The notes beneath the pieces are model-generated. The model saw only the letters and a program-made list of their open reading frames with translations. It did no database searches and was not told the origin of the DNA. A stretch of DNA of 64,000 nt from assembly GCF_954871325.1 (NCBI RefSeq), contig NC_088776.1, forward strand, positions 24,600,508 through 24,664,507, read 5' to 3'. The translations under genes were made by a program, and so were the position numbers. Below are positions 48,791 to 59,354 of this stretch, in pieces. The number at the start of each line of letters is the position of its first letter. Position 1 is the stretch's first letter. Source of the DNA: Gordionus sp. m RMFG-2023. Taxonomy: Eukaryota > Nematomorpha > Gordioida > Chordodea > Parachordodidae.

Positions 48791-49401
48791 TCTGATGAAT
48801 ATGGAATTATCGTGTCTTTAGATAATATGTTTTCCAGATAAATTATTTATTTTCCAAAGAGGACCAATAATAAATAATATTTCTACAAGTTAGGAGGTAT
48901 AAAGGCGAACAGGGATATAAGACTCATGAATGATAATTAACTAATCCAAGAAAAGAGAATAACTATTTAACGGTGAACAGTGTTTTATAATTTTTTATTA
49001 CAACTAACTTATTTTTGGAAAGGTTGATTACGTATTTATATATTAAATCACAAGGGTACTGGACTGACTTATTCTCAATTTTTATTTAATCACTAATGGT
49101 CGTTAATTCAGCCCTGTCAGCGCGTTTCAATACTTGTAAATTATTTATATAGTCAAAATTATTTTATTCAGTTATAATTACAACATCCAAAAAGACTTTA
49201 AAAGATTTTACATAAAAAACTGAAAAAAGGAATTCGTAAATATCTGTAATAACAGGTAGGAATATAAATAATCAGAAGATCCCTGCACGCAGGGATAAAC
49301 TCTGGAAAATGTGGTAAATCTATGGCAAAATAAAAATTTCCTCCTCTGATTCAATGAATTAAATCAACAGTCCCTCGCTAAATAATTATTAATAGTGATT
49401 C
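48791..49401. other. gene-free stretch
   Basis: A/T-rich. It may contain further decayed remains of the Gypsy fossil, but nothing was identified. Confidence 0.35.
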
Positions 49402-49639
49402 GTATATAGATTAGCCAAACAGCGAGAAAAGAATTCTAGGGATATAAACGGAGCTACGAAAGTAATCAAAAATAAAGATGGGAAATTGGTAATAAAGGAA
49501 AAAGAAATAATGAATAGATGGAAAGAATATTCTCAGGAGCTTTTCAACTATAATCCCCACAAACACTTGTCAAAACCTTATACAGCCAATAACAGAACAA
49601 GGAATAATCACATGCCTCAAGCATATGAAAAACAACAAA

Positions 49640-50525
49640 GCTAGGGGTCCAGATGATATTCCAATAGAAAGCCTTAAAGCTAGGAGATGATGGAATACAT
49701 TTTCTCACAAATTTGTACAATAAAATACTGGGAAATGAAGAGATTCCTCAAAAATGGAGACAGAGCTATCTAGTTCCTATCTTCAAAGATAAAGGGGATC
49801 CACACAATTGTCAAAATTACATGGGCATAAAACTAATGACTCACTGTCTTAAACTCTACGAAAAAATCATAGAAAAAAGGTTAAGAGACATAATCATAAT
49901 AGGAGAGACTCAGTTTGGCTTTATGCCTGGAAGATCAACAACTGATGCATTCCACGCAATTAGGCAAATGAGTGAAAAATACAGGGGAAAGAACAAAAAG
50001 CTACACATGGTTCTTCTCGATCTAGAAAAGGCCTCCGATAGAATTCCTATAAAACTTATCTGGTGGGCGCTATGCCACCAAATCCCGAAAAATATATAAG
50101 AATAATAGAGGATATGTATATGGGCCATACAACAATGATCCGTAGCACAACTGGTACTTCACCAGGCTTCCAATCGCCGAGGGAGTCACCAAGTGTCATC
50201 TCTCAGCCCACTTCTCTTCATAACAGTAATAGAGGTATTAACACAGTCTATACCACAAACAGTCCCGTGGAATATGATATTTACAGATGATATTGTTATA
50301 TTTGCCGAATCCAATAATGAAATGAAAGAAAGATTAATGAGCTGGATAAATATCCTAGAAAAGCAAGGACTAAAAGTAAACAGAGAAAAGACGGAGTATA
50401 TGGTGATAGGAGGAGATGAAACAGAGAGCATTGATATAAATGAATGGCAGATATCGGCAATTGAAAGCTGCAAATATTTGGGCTCCACTATACAAACAAA
50501 CGTAAAATTAATCAAGGTTGGTTAA
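49640..50525 (+). pseudogene. LINE B reverse transcriptase, catalytic motifs present but frame broken
   Basis: Frame 49713-50099 holds YLVPIFKDKGDPHNCQNYMG, the QFGFMPGRSTTDAFHAIRQM block and motif A LLDLEKASDRIP with the catalytic Asp present. Frame 50193-50525 holds the FTDD catalytic box (MIFTDDIVIFAES), then LMSWINILEKQGLKVNREKT and the following KYLGSTIQ block. The frames differ, and a shift near 50080-50200 separates them, so no single protein can be made here. It is better preserved than copy A, which has Asn in motif A and FADH at the FxDD box. Confidence 0.8.
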
Positions 50526-50655
50526 AGTGGAGATCTTTATTTGGAGTGCTCTTTGACAAAAGAATCCCACACAAATTGAAGAGAAGAATTCAACTATTCT
50601 TTATAGTTCGGAAACATGGCAAACCAAATAATCAAACGAGAGAAGTCTACAAACT

Positions 50656-50991
50656 ATGGAGATGAGAATGCTGAGGATGATCGCTGGGGTATCAAAAAAG
50701 GATAAGGTGCGAAGTACAAGAATACTAGGAAGTTTAAAGGTAGTGCCTATGAAAACTAAGATAATGGTGAACAGACTTAGATGTGGGCACACAATGAGAA
50801 GGCCTATGAACTACATAGGAAATAAGGTTGAGAGTTTGGAAGTAAGGGGCAAACGTAAAAGAGGAAGGCCAAAACTTCAATGGGGCCATGAAGTTAGAGC
50901 CAATATGAAGAAGTATAGATTAGATAAAAGTGATAGTATGAATAACATTAAGTGGAAAGATATATTGAAAGAGCTTACCACCAGAAGGTAA
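50656..50991 (+). pseudogene. LINE B C-terminal domain
   Basis: 111 codons starting MEMRMLRMIAGVSKKDKVRS, including GHTMRRPMNYIGNKVESLEV and GKRKRGRPKLQWGHEV, ending KELTTRR. It is the same domain as 8838-9044 but more complete upstream. Typical C-terminus of RTE-type LINE proteins. Confidence 0.75.
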
Positions 50992-51011
50992 AAGCTAAAG
51001 AGAAAAAAAAA

Positions 51012-52817
51012 ATTCGAAACACCCTATATTCTAAGGTTGGATTTTATTTAAATGTACATCGTTGACATCGCCAATCGAATTGGAGTCGGTGTGGGATCCA
51101 TTTTTTCGACGAAGCCTTCTTATATGAGCATGTCCAATCAGGTTGTTCCTACGGTTCGATGCAACGGAAAAGGAACTCTTCTTGCTGGCAAGTTATTGAT
51201 AACACGTTTGATTGTATTCGAATTATATTTTATTTCAGTTTTATATCTCCACATTTTTTTTTTAAACTTCGATACAATCAAATTAAATGTAGGAGATTTT
51301 ATATTAACATTTTTATTTTAACTTTATCCTTTAGTTTGAAATCAGATTCATTTGAAATTCATTCCTTTAATTACCCAAACAGGTAACTATTTAAAATAAT
51401 TTTAACCTTCAGTTTAATTGTGCATTTTTACAAAATTTTGATATTTATATTGCTAAACCCCATGAGTTTATAAGCTAGCAAAAGCAATGATTTGCCAATA
51501 CGAGTCCGGGATTTAGTCTATCAAACTGTCAGCTATATTGAACTACATTGATAATTGTAAATTGTTCTTCTCGTCAATCGTGGGGGTGAAATCACCTGTG
51601 TCGCTTGCATTCTGCAATTATTTGGAAGATGATTACCCTAGTTGTAATGAAAACACAGAATTTTTCTAATGGGGAGGGGACTCTTATATGCGATTCCCCT
51701 ATTGGAGATCTTTAGGCCCACTTATTATAGATTTGTTATTTCACTTTTTATATAAAAATGCTTTTATCTAAAAAAATAAAAGATTTTTTGTAAACATTTT
51801 TGGGGAAGAGGGAGGTGGTGGTGTATATGGGAAACATTTTTATTAGCTTAAAATGATATTTAGGGGAAGAAATTAGAAACACAGTTATTATAAAATTTAT
51901 TTCCATTATAATTAGAAAAAAACATTTTTAGAATATAATAAGGTTTTCTACGTTTTATCCTCTCCTTGTGTTTTCTTTATAACTGAAAAAGGGCCATGGC
52001 TAAAAGAACGGTAGCTCCAAAAATTACACTTTGGATATTTTAAATCTACCCTTAAGATACGAATGTATCTAAAGTTCGTCGACAGGAATTTTAAAATCAC
52101 AAAGGTAGTACACTGGCATCCAATTAAACTCAGACCCCTTTGTTTTGGCAGTAAAATCTGTCAATTTTAAAAGCCATCAATAAAATTTTATAATTTGAGA
52201 GAGGAATAAATTATCAATGTTTTCTGCAAATTTCACCGAATTCTATAAACAGGTTTTAAAGTGCGCATTCTAATTTGAACAAACAAAATTTGAACTTTCC
52301 AACATTAAAATTTTTTTTCTAAATTAAACTTTTCAATTAAACAAAAACATAAAATTAAAATTAATTTGAGTCAAATGCTATAGTAGCAATCGATTGGCTG
52401 TAACTTTTTTTTCGCACTGAAATTGCAACGTATAGTGTATTTTCGTATAATTTGTTTGTTATATACCAGACGGGCAATCTTACTCTCATCGGTTAGGTAC
52501 TGGGTTTACTTCTTTTTTTTAGCTACAACTCTTTTTGGATAATCCGATTCACTGAAGTTTATGAAATATCAGTTTTTCGAGATACCTGATGAATTGAAAC
52601 CTACCACCCCCCTTCAATTTAGATACTGTTTACAAAAGTTGGAAAAAAAAATGAAGATTTCTTTAAAAATTCACACAGATTTTTATAAATTCTAAACAAG
52701 ATTCTTAGAAATTATACTTTCTAGGGATATTTTTATTTACTTTTTTAATCGAAAAACAAATACATTTCCTAATATTTTTGTTTATAAAATTAATGTAGAA
52801 ATTTATTTTCATCCTTA
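51012..52817. other. gene-free stretch with a short GC-balanced island
   Basis: 51045-51200 is clearly less A/T-rich than its flanks and is open in two frames (for example 51052-51321, VDIANRIGVGVGSIFSTKPS), but I recognise no family in any frame. The rest is A/T-rich without features. Confidence 0.4.
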
Positions 52818-53063
52818 GGGCATTTCCAGACATAACGTTTTTTTAAAGCTGTTTTTGGGTAATGTTACCAGCAATTTTTATTTATTCCAAAAAAATGCCA
52901 TTTAATCGTTATTAAAATCAAACCAGTTGTTTTCTATTTACGATTAAAAAAAATGGGGATCTAGATTGTTTTTTTTAAAATATTATATTATATTATATAA
53001 AAAAAATTAATTCGAGAAGTTAATATTTTTTTTTGGAAATAAAAAATTTGCCTGGAAATGGCC
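52818..53063. mobile_element. Tourist/PIF-Harbinger-like MITE, 246 bp
   Basis: Ends GGGCATTTCCAGACA and (right, reverse complement) GGCCATTTCCAGGCA are inverted repeats, and TTA is repeated directly outside both ends (52815-52817, 53064-53066). A 3-bp TTA target with GGGC/GGCC ends is the PIF/Harbinger (Tourist) pattern. No coding capacity. Confidence 0.7.
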
Positions 53064-53066
53064 TTA

Positions 53067-55820
53067 GAGATTATTTTCAAAATTGTAGTTTGGTTTCATA
53101 TCATATATCATTATTAGCTTCTTTTTTGGTTTATAAATTTAGGAGTTGGAATAAAAAGGTGTTTATCATCCTTTTTAGTTATTTATTTTCCCATTAAATA
53201 CTAAGTAAAAAAATTTATGTTTGTTTTTTCTTTGGCAGAATCTAAAAAAATTGAGCCCTCCTCCTAAAAAAATGGATAGATTCTTCCCTAGACTATAAAT
53301 AAAATTTGATATAGTAGGGTTACGCCCTACCTCGGCCTTCGGCTCGGGGGAGTGTGGCTTAGGAATCACAAATGGCACGGAATCAGAATTGATTGTAAAT
53401 CACAAAGTGTGGTGAGTAACAAATGGCGATGAATCAAAAATCATGAGATATAAGAGTTTAAACAAAAAATATAATATAGATATGGGCTGACGAGGTATAT
53501 TAAAAAAAAATATTATTAATTTATCTATTTCCATAATATAAATCATTATATCTTCAGTAGATAATTTATTGGGCAGGAAGGAACAATAAAAATTATACAA
53601 ATATTAATTAACATTATGAAAATAATAAGTATATGCCAATAAAAACAAATATTATTGGGGCACCATTTTGGCAAGCATTCTATAAGATCTTTAAGAATAA
53701 AAAAATTTAAAAAATATTTAAAATAACTATTTTCTGTTTTTGAATGGAAATTTACCTATTTTGATTGATATGGCCTTTCGAACTCTTCCTTTTTTGAATG
53801 AAACATTACATTTTTTGATTGGACATGACGTATATACAATCGAAAAATTATAATATAAATATTTAAGTGTATTAAATAATAGACCCATTTGAGATATGAT
53901 CGTAATCCCTTTATTTTCCCTCCATTTTGCTGAAAATGGTGATTTTTAAATATGTAAAATACTAAAAATACAAATCTAAAAATTATTATTATTATCAAAA
54001 AAAATATTTGACTTGAAGTATTTAAATCTATATACTATTATAAATCTATGAAATATACTTGACAAAAATAAAAGATATTTAAAAAACTAAACTAATTTAT
54101 GGCATGATAGCAGGGGCATGACTAACCTTTACAATTTCAGGGGGCACACTAAAAAAAATGTATGCCCCCCCCATATTCCCTATTTTATAAAAATATATTA
54201 TACCTTTTTAATTAAAATTTGCAAACTCTTAGCAATTATTCTGAATTTCTTATTTATATTATGCATATAAATAATAAAAGTAAAACAATACAAGACATTT
54301 CTAAATATAATATTTTTTAATACAAAATATTTATCCATTTATTACAATATTATTTTCGATTGCAAATATAAAATTTTCTTTTGTCTAAAGAATTACAATT
54401 AACAATTGATAATGGTATTTAAAAACCACATAAAGTGATATAATTCTTAGCAACCTACATTGACAAAAAGTCATTAAACTAATATAACGTTGTGATACCA
54501 TTTAGACAATATTTTATAGAATTGACTAATAAGGAAAAATTTGTAGGCCGGCCTATTCAAATCAATAATTCATGAAGAGGATAATATAAACGACTAATTC
54601 AAATTATAAGACTATATGGTGGTTAGACCTGGATGACATTATAAAGCTAGATAAGTAATTGAGTAAATTATTGTGAGATATTAAAATTCTAAAAGATTAT
54701 CTTCCATTTTTAATGATATATAAACGACTAGAGAGGTGACCATTATTGCTCATCTAAATTATGCAATCAAATGCTCTTAGTAGCAGAAGTTATAATCTTA
54801 AATTACATAGCCATACAAATAAAAGATGCTGGTTAATTTTCAGTCATAGTCATGACACTCACGATGTAAACTCATATCAGAATTTATTATGTTAGATAAA
54901 TTGATAAAATAAAAACATTAAAAATCTTTGAAATAAATAATTATGCAAATATTTGAGTTATTGAGACTGCAATGATGCTATATGAAATAATACATTTTTT
55001 AACTATAAAATAAGGACCAGAATGATATGATGAAAGCAATTAAGATTTTATATATTGTCGCACCACCTCTAGTTAGTATATTATATCTTAAAATAATAGT
55101 AGTTTGTAATAAAATCAAAAATCTCGTATTAAAAATTTAACTCAAAACTATTTTTCAAAAAAATAGCTTTCCAAAAAATACATAAAAAAACAAAAGGAAA
55201 AAATAATATCTAAAAGATTACATCTCTTGTGGGATGAATAATAAGATGTTTAATTCTTAATAATATTTTTTATCAAATAGATGGCGTAAATAAATAAATG
55301 CATATTGTTACTTATATTTATTATCAAAAACATTTATTATCAAAATTTATTAAAATATTAACTGTAATATATTCTATACTGTCATATACGTCTGTAATAG
55401 TGACATTTTACTTAATATTATATAACCATTTTTATTTAATACCGGATTATCTACTACTCTACTTACTTTTTATAAATGTAACTTGAAAATATTTTTAGGT
55501 AGTGGCATGGTGATTAAATTTAAAAATGAATAATATAGCTGATTAGTGATTTTGAACTAGGCTAATTACAATATTAATTTGTTAATTTTTAATTAATAAA
55601 TGATTTATTTATTTAATTAGGGTTAAATAATTTAAATAATAAAAGTCAATTTCAACTGTTAATGCTAAATTAATATTTAGACATTTTGAGTTAAGTTTAT
55701 ATTCTATTTTTAACACAGAATTTGATTGCAAACTGGCATAGTAAAAATTTAATTTATATCTATTAATTTAATCTAATAAATAAAATTGCACTCATTTAAT
55801 AAAAATTCAGATAATCATGT
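53067..55820. other. gene-free A/T-rich stretch
   Basis: A GC-rich hairpin sits at 53322-53352 (AGGG...CCCT then GCCTTCGGC). At 54111 CAGGGGCATGACTAACC followed by TTTCAGGGGGCACAC looks like the left end of a hAT-type element. No gene found. Confidence 0.45.
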
Positions 55821-56156
55821 TGTAGTCCAGGTCATGAAGTTTTCTAAGTTGAAGTACTTTCGTCCATCATCAATATCAAAAAGAAACATAAAGGAAATTT
55901 TCTAATTTTAATTAATTTATTTATTTCATAATGTATATAAATCTAACTCAAAAAATTATCTCTATAAATACTTTTTTGAATTCAATTTAGTGAATCAAAT
56001 TATTAATATACATCACGTGAAAGAAAATAATCTTATTAAGATAATGGTTGTGTTAAATATTTAATATGTTAATGAACGAATGAGACATATAACAATTTGG
56101 GCTATACAACAACTAGTATAAATAAAATAATTATATATATAAATCCATATTTAACA
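55821..56156 (-). repeat. LTR, left copy (3' LTR on the minus strand)
   Basis: 336 bases running TGTAGTCCAG...ATATTTAACA on the plus strand, with TG/CA edges on either strand. Matches 57937-58239 and, over its right part, 59243-59354. Confidence 0.7.
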
Positions 56157-57936
56157 TTCCACCTTTAAAGGAACTCCGCCAAGGTTCTCCTTGGGCAAGA
56201 AAATGTAGTTCTAAGTCTTTGATCTTGTGCATTAGCTGTTCAATCTTTGCATAACGGTTAGTTCATGATATAAACTTAATATCGCGCAGGCAACGTTTTA
56301 TTTCTATTCGGCTTCTAAACGTCAGCTAGACTGTCATTATCTTGGTCGATAACATTTCACCTTTTGCAAAAAGTAATCGATAGTGAAGTGTTGTTTGGAA
56401 TGTTTGGTTCAGTGGTTATTCGGTTTCTTCATCATTTTGGTTTGTCTGTGGCTTGTTATCCTGATCGTCTAATCATTTGCTTGATCATCATCTCGTTATT
56501 TATTATCATTTGTATTTATTTATCACTTGAAATTATTATCATGAACAATTTATCTCGAATAAAATAATTTTGGAATAATTGAAACGATAATGGGATAAAT
56601 AATTTATTGGAATCATTCATGGAATAAGAATAATAATCATAATTTGGTATATAGAATCATATAATATTTTGAAATAGCGTTTTATATAATAATTTTTCAT
56701 TTAATATTAAATTTCAATTATTTTTATTTATATTTATTTTTTTAATATTTTGAATTGTAGCATTTTATATAATAATTTTTTATTAACAGTAAATTTCAAT
56801 TATTTTTATTTTTTTAATTTTACTCCCTTATTTTTTAATTTAAACACCTTTTTCATATTATAATTTATCTTTAAATTGTTCTTTCTAAAAAAAAATTATT
56901 TTGCCTTCCATTTTTAACATATGTTTTCCATATCACATTCTGAAAAACTTTTTTAACATCAGGATATTTAACTTTTACTTTGCCTCTCTTTATAATATTT
57001 GTTTTACGTTTCTTTATTTTCAAAGTTTTTTTAAATTCTTTATCAATTATAAAAGTTTTTATTTCTTTATTTTCTTTAATGTTTATTTCATTATTTTCTA
57101 TAATCACAAATATTTCTTCAAATTTTATCATATAATTTATCTCTTTTAATTTATAAGAATCTATTTCAATTTGAATATTTGGTACTAATTCAATATTTTT
57201 CAAGTTTTGTTACTATGAGATTTATAATTATAATGATCCTTTCTTTTATTGTAATGTGTTTCTTTATCATATTTATTATCTAATTTTCTATTTTCATAAT
57301 AATTTTTATTATTAGATTTATTATATTGATTTCTGTTATAATAATTGTCTTTGTCACTATAATAATTATTATTATGATTATTTTTAAAATTTTGACATTT
57401 ATAATTTTTATTAGGATGATTTTCTTTTATTTCCGTAGCCTATTTATAATTACATAAACATTTTAATGTACACAATGCTTCATCATAACTTGAATTTATC
57501 TCTCTCGGTAACATTGCTTTCATAACCAAAAATAAATCATCTGGTAAATTACATATTAAGCTTAAAGTATTTTTACTATCATAAAATATTAAATAATCTT
57601 CTAATTTGTCTATGGTTTTATCATTATGGTCCCATATTAGTTTATTCATATTTTAGAGATTTTATAATTAAAAATTTTAAATTATTTTTCACTTTTTCAT
57701 ATTAATCATTTCTTACGTGTTTTTAAAATGAAATAAACATAACATTCCAGAACTTTCATCTAGTTGACTATGATCCAGTAACTAAAATCATATCTAAAAT
57801 TTGTCTCTGAAAAATATCTAAAAAAAATCTCTGAAGTAGCTTTGCTTGAGTATATTGGAAATTCAATATTTATATTAACATTACTATTGGGAATCTGTTT
57901 CATATTTATTTAATTACGATAGCAAAACTGCTACCA

Positions 57937-58239
57937 TGTAGTATTCCAGCAGATAAGCCATCAAGTTTTCTAAGTTGAAGTACTTTCGTCCATCATCAAT
58001 ATCAAAAAGAAATACAAAGGAAATTTTCTAATTTTAATTAATTAATTTCATAATGTATATATAACTATCAAACTAAAAAAAATATCTCTATACATACTTC
58101 TTTGAATTCAATTTAGTGAATCAAATTATTAATATACATCACGTGAAAGAAAATAATCTCATTAAGTTTATGGTTGTGTTAAATATTTAATAAGTTAATG
58201 AACGAATGAGACTTATAACCATTTGTGCTATACAACAAA
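57937..58239 (-). repeat. LTR, right copy (5' LTR on the minus strand), incomplete
   Basis: Begins TGTAGTATTCCAG and follows the left LTR to the ATACAACAA motif, then stops matching about 30 bases before the target copy of the hAT element at 58278. Confidence 0.65.
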
Positions 58240-58277
58240 GTTGTCAATGGAATATTTATTTAATTTTTCTAAAATAT

Positions 58278-59177
58278 CAGAGACCTACAGTCCCGGCCTT
58301 AAGCCCGGCCCGGGTACCAAGGCCGGGCCGAATTTTTAAAATATAACCGGGCCGGGCCTGAAAATTTTTTTTTAAAGAAAACCCGGGCCGGGCCGTATTT
58401 TTTTAAAAAATTTATACAATATGAATTATTATATTCGTCAATTAGATATGGCTATAATGATTATATATAGTTATGATTAATATAATGTTTTGTGAAAGTT
58501 AACACTAGCTAACACTCATAGTATCTATTACATGATAAAATTATAGTTTTCCTACCATGGAATAAATACGTAAAGGATTAAATACATTATTATATAATAT
58601 ATGTTATATTTTTTATTAATTAAAATATCATTATTTTTATTTTTTTAAATACATAGTATATTTTCAAAATATTATTTACACAAATTTTTTATAGTATCAA
58701 TTTGTAATATACTAAATATCTGTTTAGAATAAAAAAAAATATAATATGTTATAGTGTTGTTAAATGGCTCGTTTTGAGACAATTTTTAAAAACGTCTAAC
58801 TCAGTTTTTTATCCAGAAAAATATTATGCAAGCCTGAAAATTTTGCTCACAGAAGAAGCATAGGTCTAGACATATAGTATCGAAATTTCTAGTATATAAA
58901 AATCAGCTCAAAACGAGCCGTTTAACAACATTAACTAATAGATTTGCTTATTAAATGATAATACTCGTCGAAAAATATGATAAAATACGAAATAATAAAT
59001 TTTTTGTATATACCAGGTCGAATATTATTTTAAAAAAATCAGGCTCGGCCGGGCCCCAAAAATTTTTTTTTAAACATCCGGGCCGGGCCGTAAAAATTTT
59101 TGAAAAAATAATCCGGGCAGGGCCGAAAATTTTTTAATCTGGGCCGGGCCGTACAAATGGTACCTCTGCAGTCTCTG
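58278..59177. mobile_element. GC-rich hAT element, 900 bp, perfect 8-bp target duplication
   Basis: Ends CAGAGACCTACAG and (right, reverse complement) CAGAGACTGCAGAGG are inverted. TAAAATAT flanks both sides exactly (58270-58277, 59178-59185), an 8-bp hAT target duplication. Subterminal zones (58290-58400, 59040-59150) are imperfect tandem CCGGGCCGGGCC words alternating with A/T runs, in both orientations, so the single strand could fold into a large GC-clamped hairpin. No transposase; the 60-codon frame at 58955 is chance. Fragments of the same family are scattered at 15351, 35342, 38450, 39460 and 61561. Confidence 0.85.
58752..58933. mobile_element. shortened hAT MITE nested in the GC-rich element
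   Basis: Ends TAGTGTTGTTAAATGGCTCG and (right) GAGCCGTTTAACAACATTA match the terminal repeats of the MITE at 41248-41568. Inside it shares TATCCAGAAAAATATTATGC, GCAAGCCTGAAAATTTTGC and TAGACATATAGTATCGAAAT with that copy but is about 140 bases shorter. Flanking 8-mers do not match. Confidence 0.75.
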
Positions 59178-59242
59178 TAAAATATATATCACTACACTAT
59201 AAATTATATGTATATATATACTTTTACAATCAATCAAATTCT

Positions 59243-59354
59243 TCTTGTGTCATGTGAATGAAATATAATTGTGTTAAATGTTTAATATGTTAATAATAAA
59301 TGAATGAAACAAAGTATAAATAAAATAATTATAAATATAAATCCATATTTAACA
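59243..59354 (-). repeat. isolated LTR fragment
   Basis: GTGTTAAATGTTTAATATGT...ATAAATCCATATTTAACA corresponds to the right third of the LTR at 55821-56156, but with a shorter middle. It overlaps sequence still present in the LTR at 57937, so it is a separate copy rather than the missing piece of it. Confidence 0.55.

Larger units (their letters stand above)
49402..51011 (+). mobile_element. RTE-like LINE copy B, 5'-truncated
   Basis: Starts abruptly at GATTAGCCAAACAGCGAG, equivalent to about 7739 of copy A, so endonuclease and tRNA-like head are missing: a typical 5' truncation of a LINE insertion. It then runs parallel to copy A to the same C-terminal domain and an A-rich end. It contains about 210 bases (around 49440-49655) that copy A has lost. 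The two copies are closely similar at DNA level, with a number of substitutions and small gaps, so they are related but not brand-new. Confidence 0.85.
55821..58239 (-). mobile_element. short LTR retrotransposon, internally 1.8 kb, old
   Basis: Direct repeats at 55821-56156 and 57937-58239 (the latter incomplete) share long runs such as AAGTACTTTCGTCCATCATC. Read on the minus strand, the right repeat ends in CTACA and is followed at once by TGGTAGCAGTTTTGC, a primer-binding-site-like sequence, and the left repeat is preceded by the purine-rich AAAGGTGGAA, so the element points left. Short open stretches on the minus strand (57440-57649, 56871-57203) may be gag-related, with an Asn/Tyr/Lys-rich region between, but no domain is certain. 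Too short for pol: non-autonomous or reduced, and broken. Age: older than the element at 43010, judging by LTR divergence. Confidence 0.65.
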
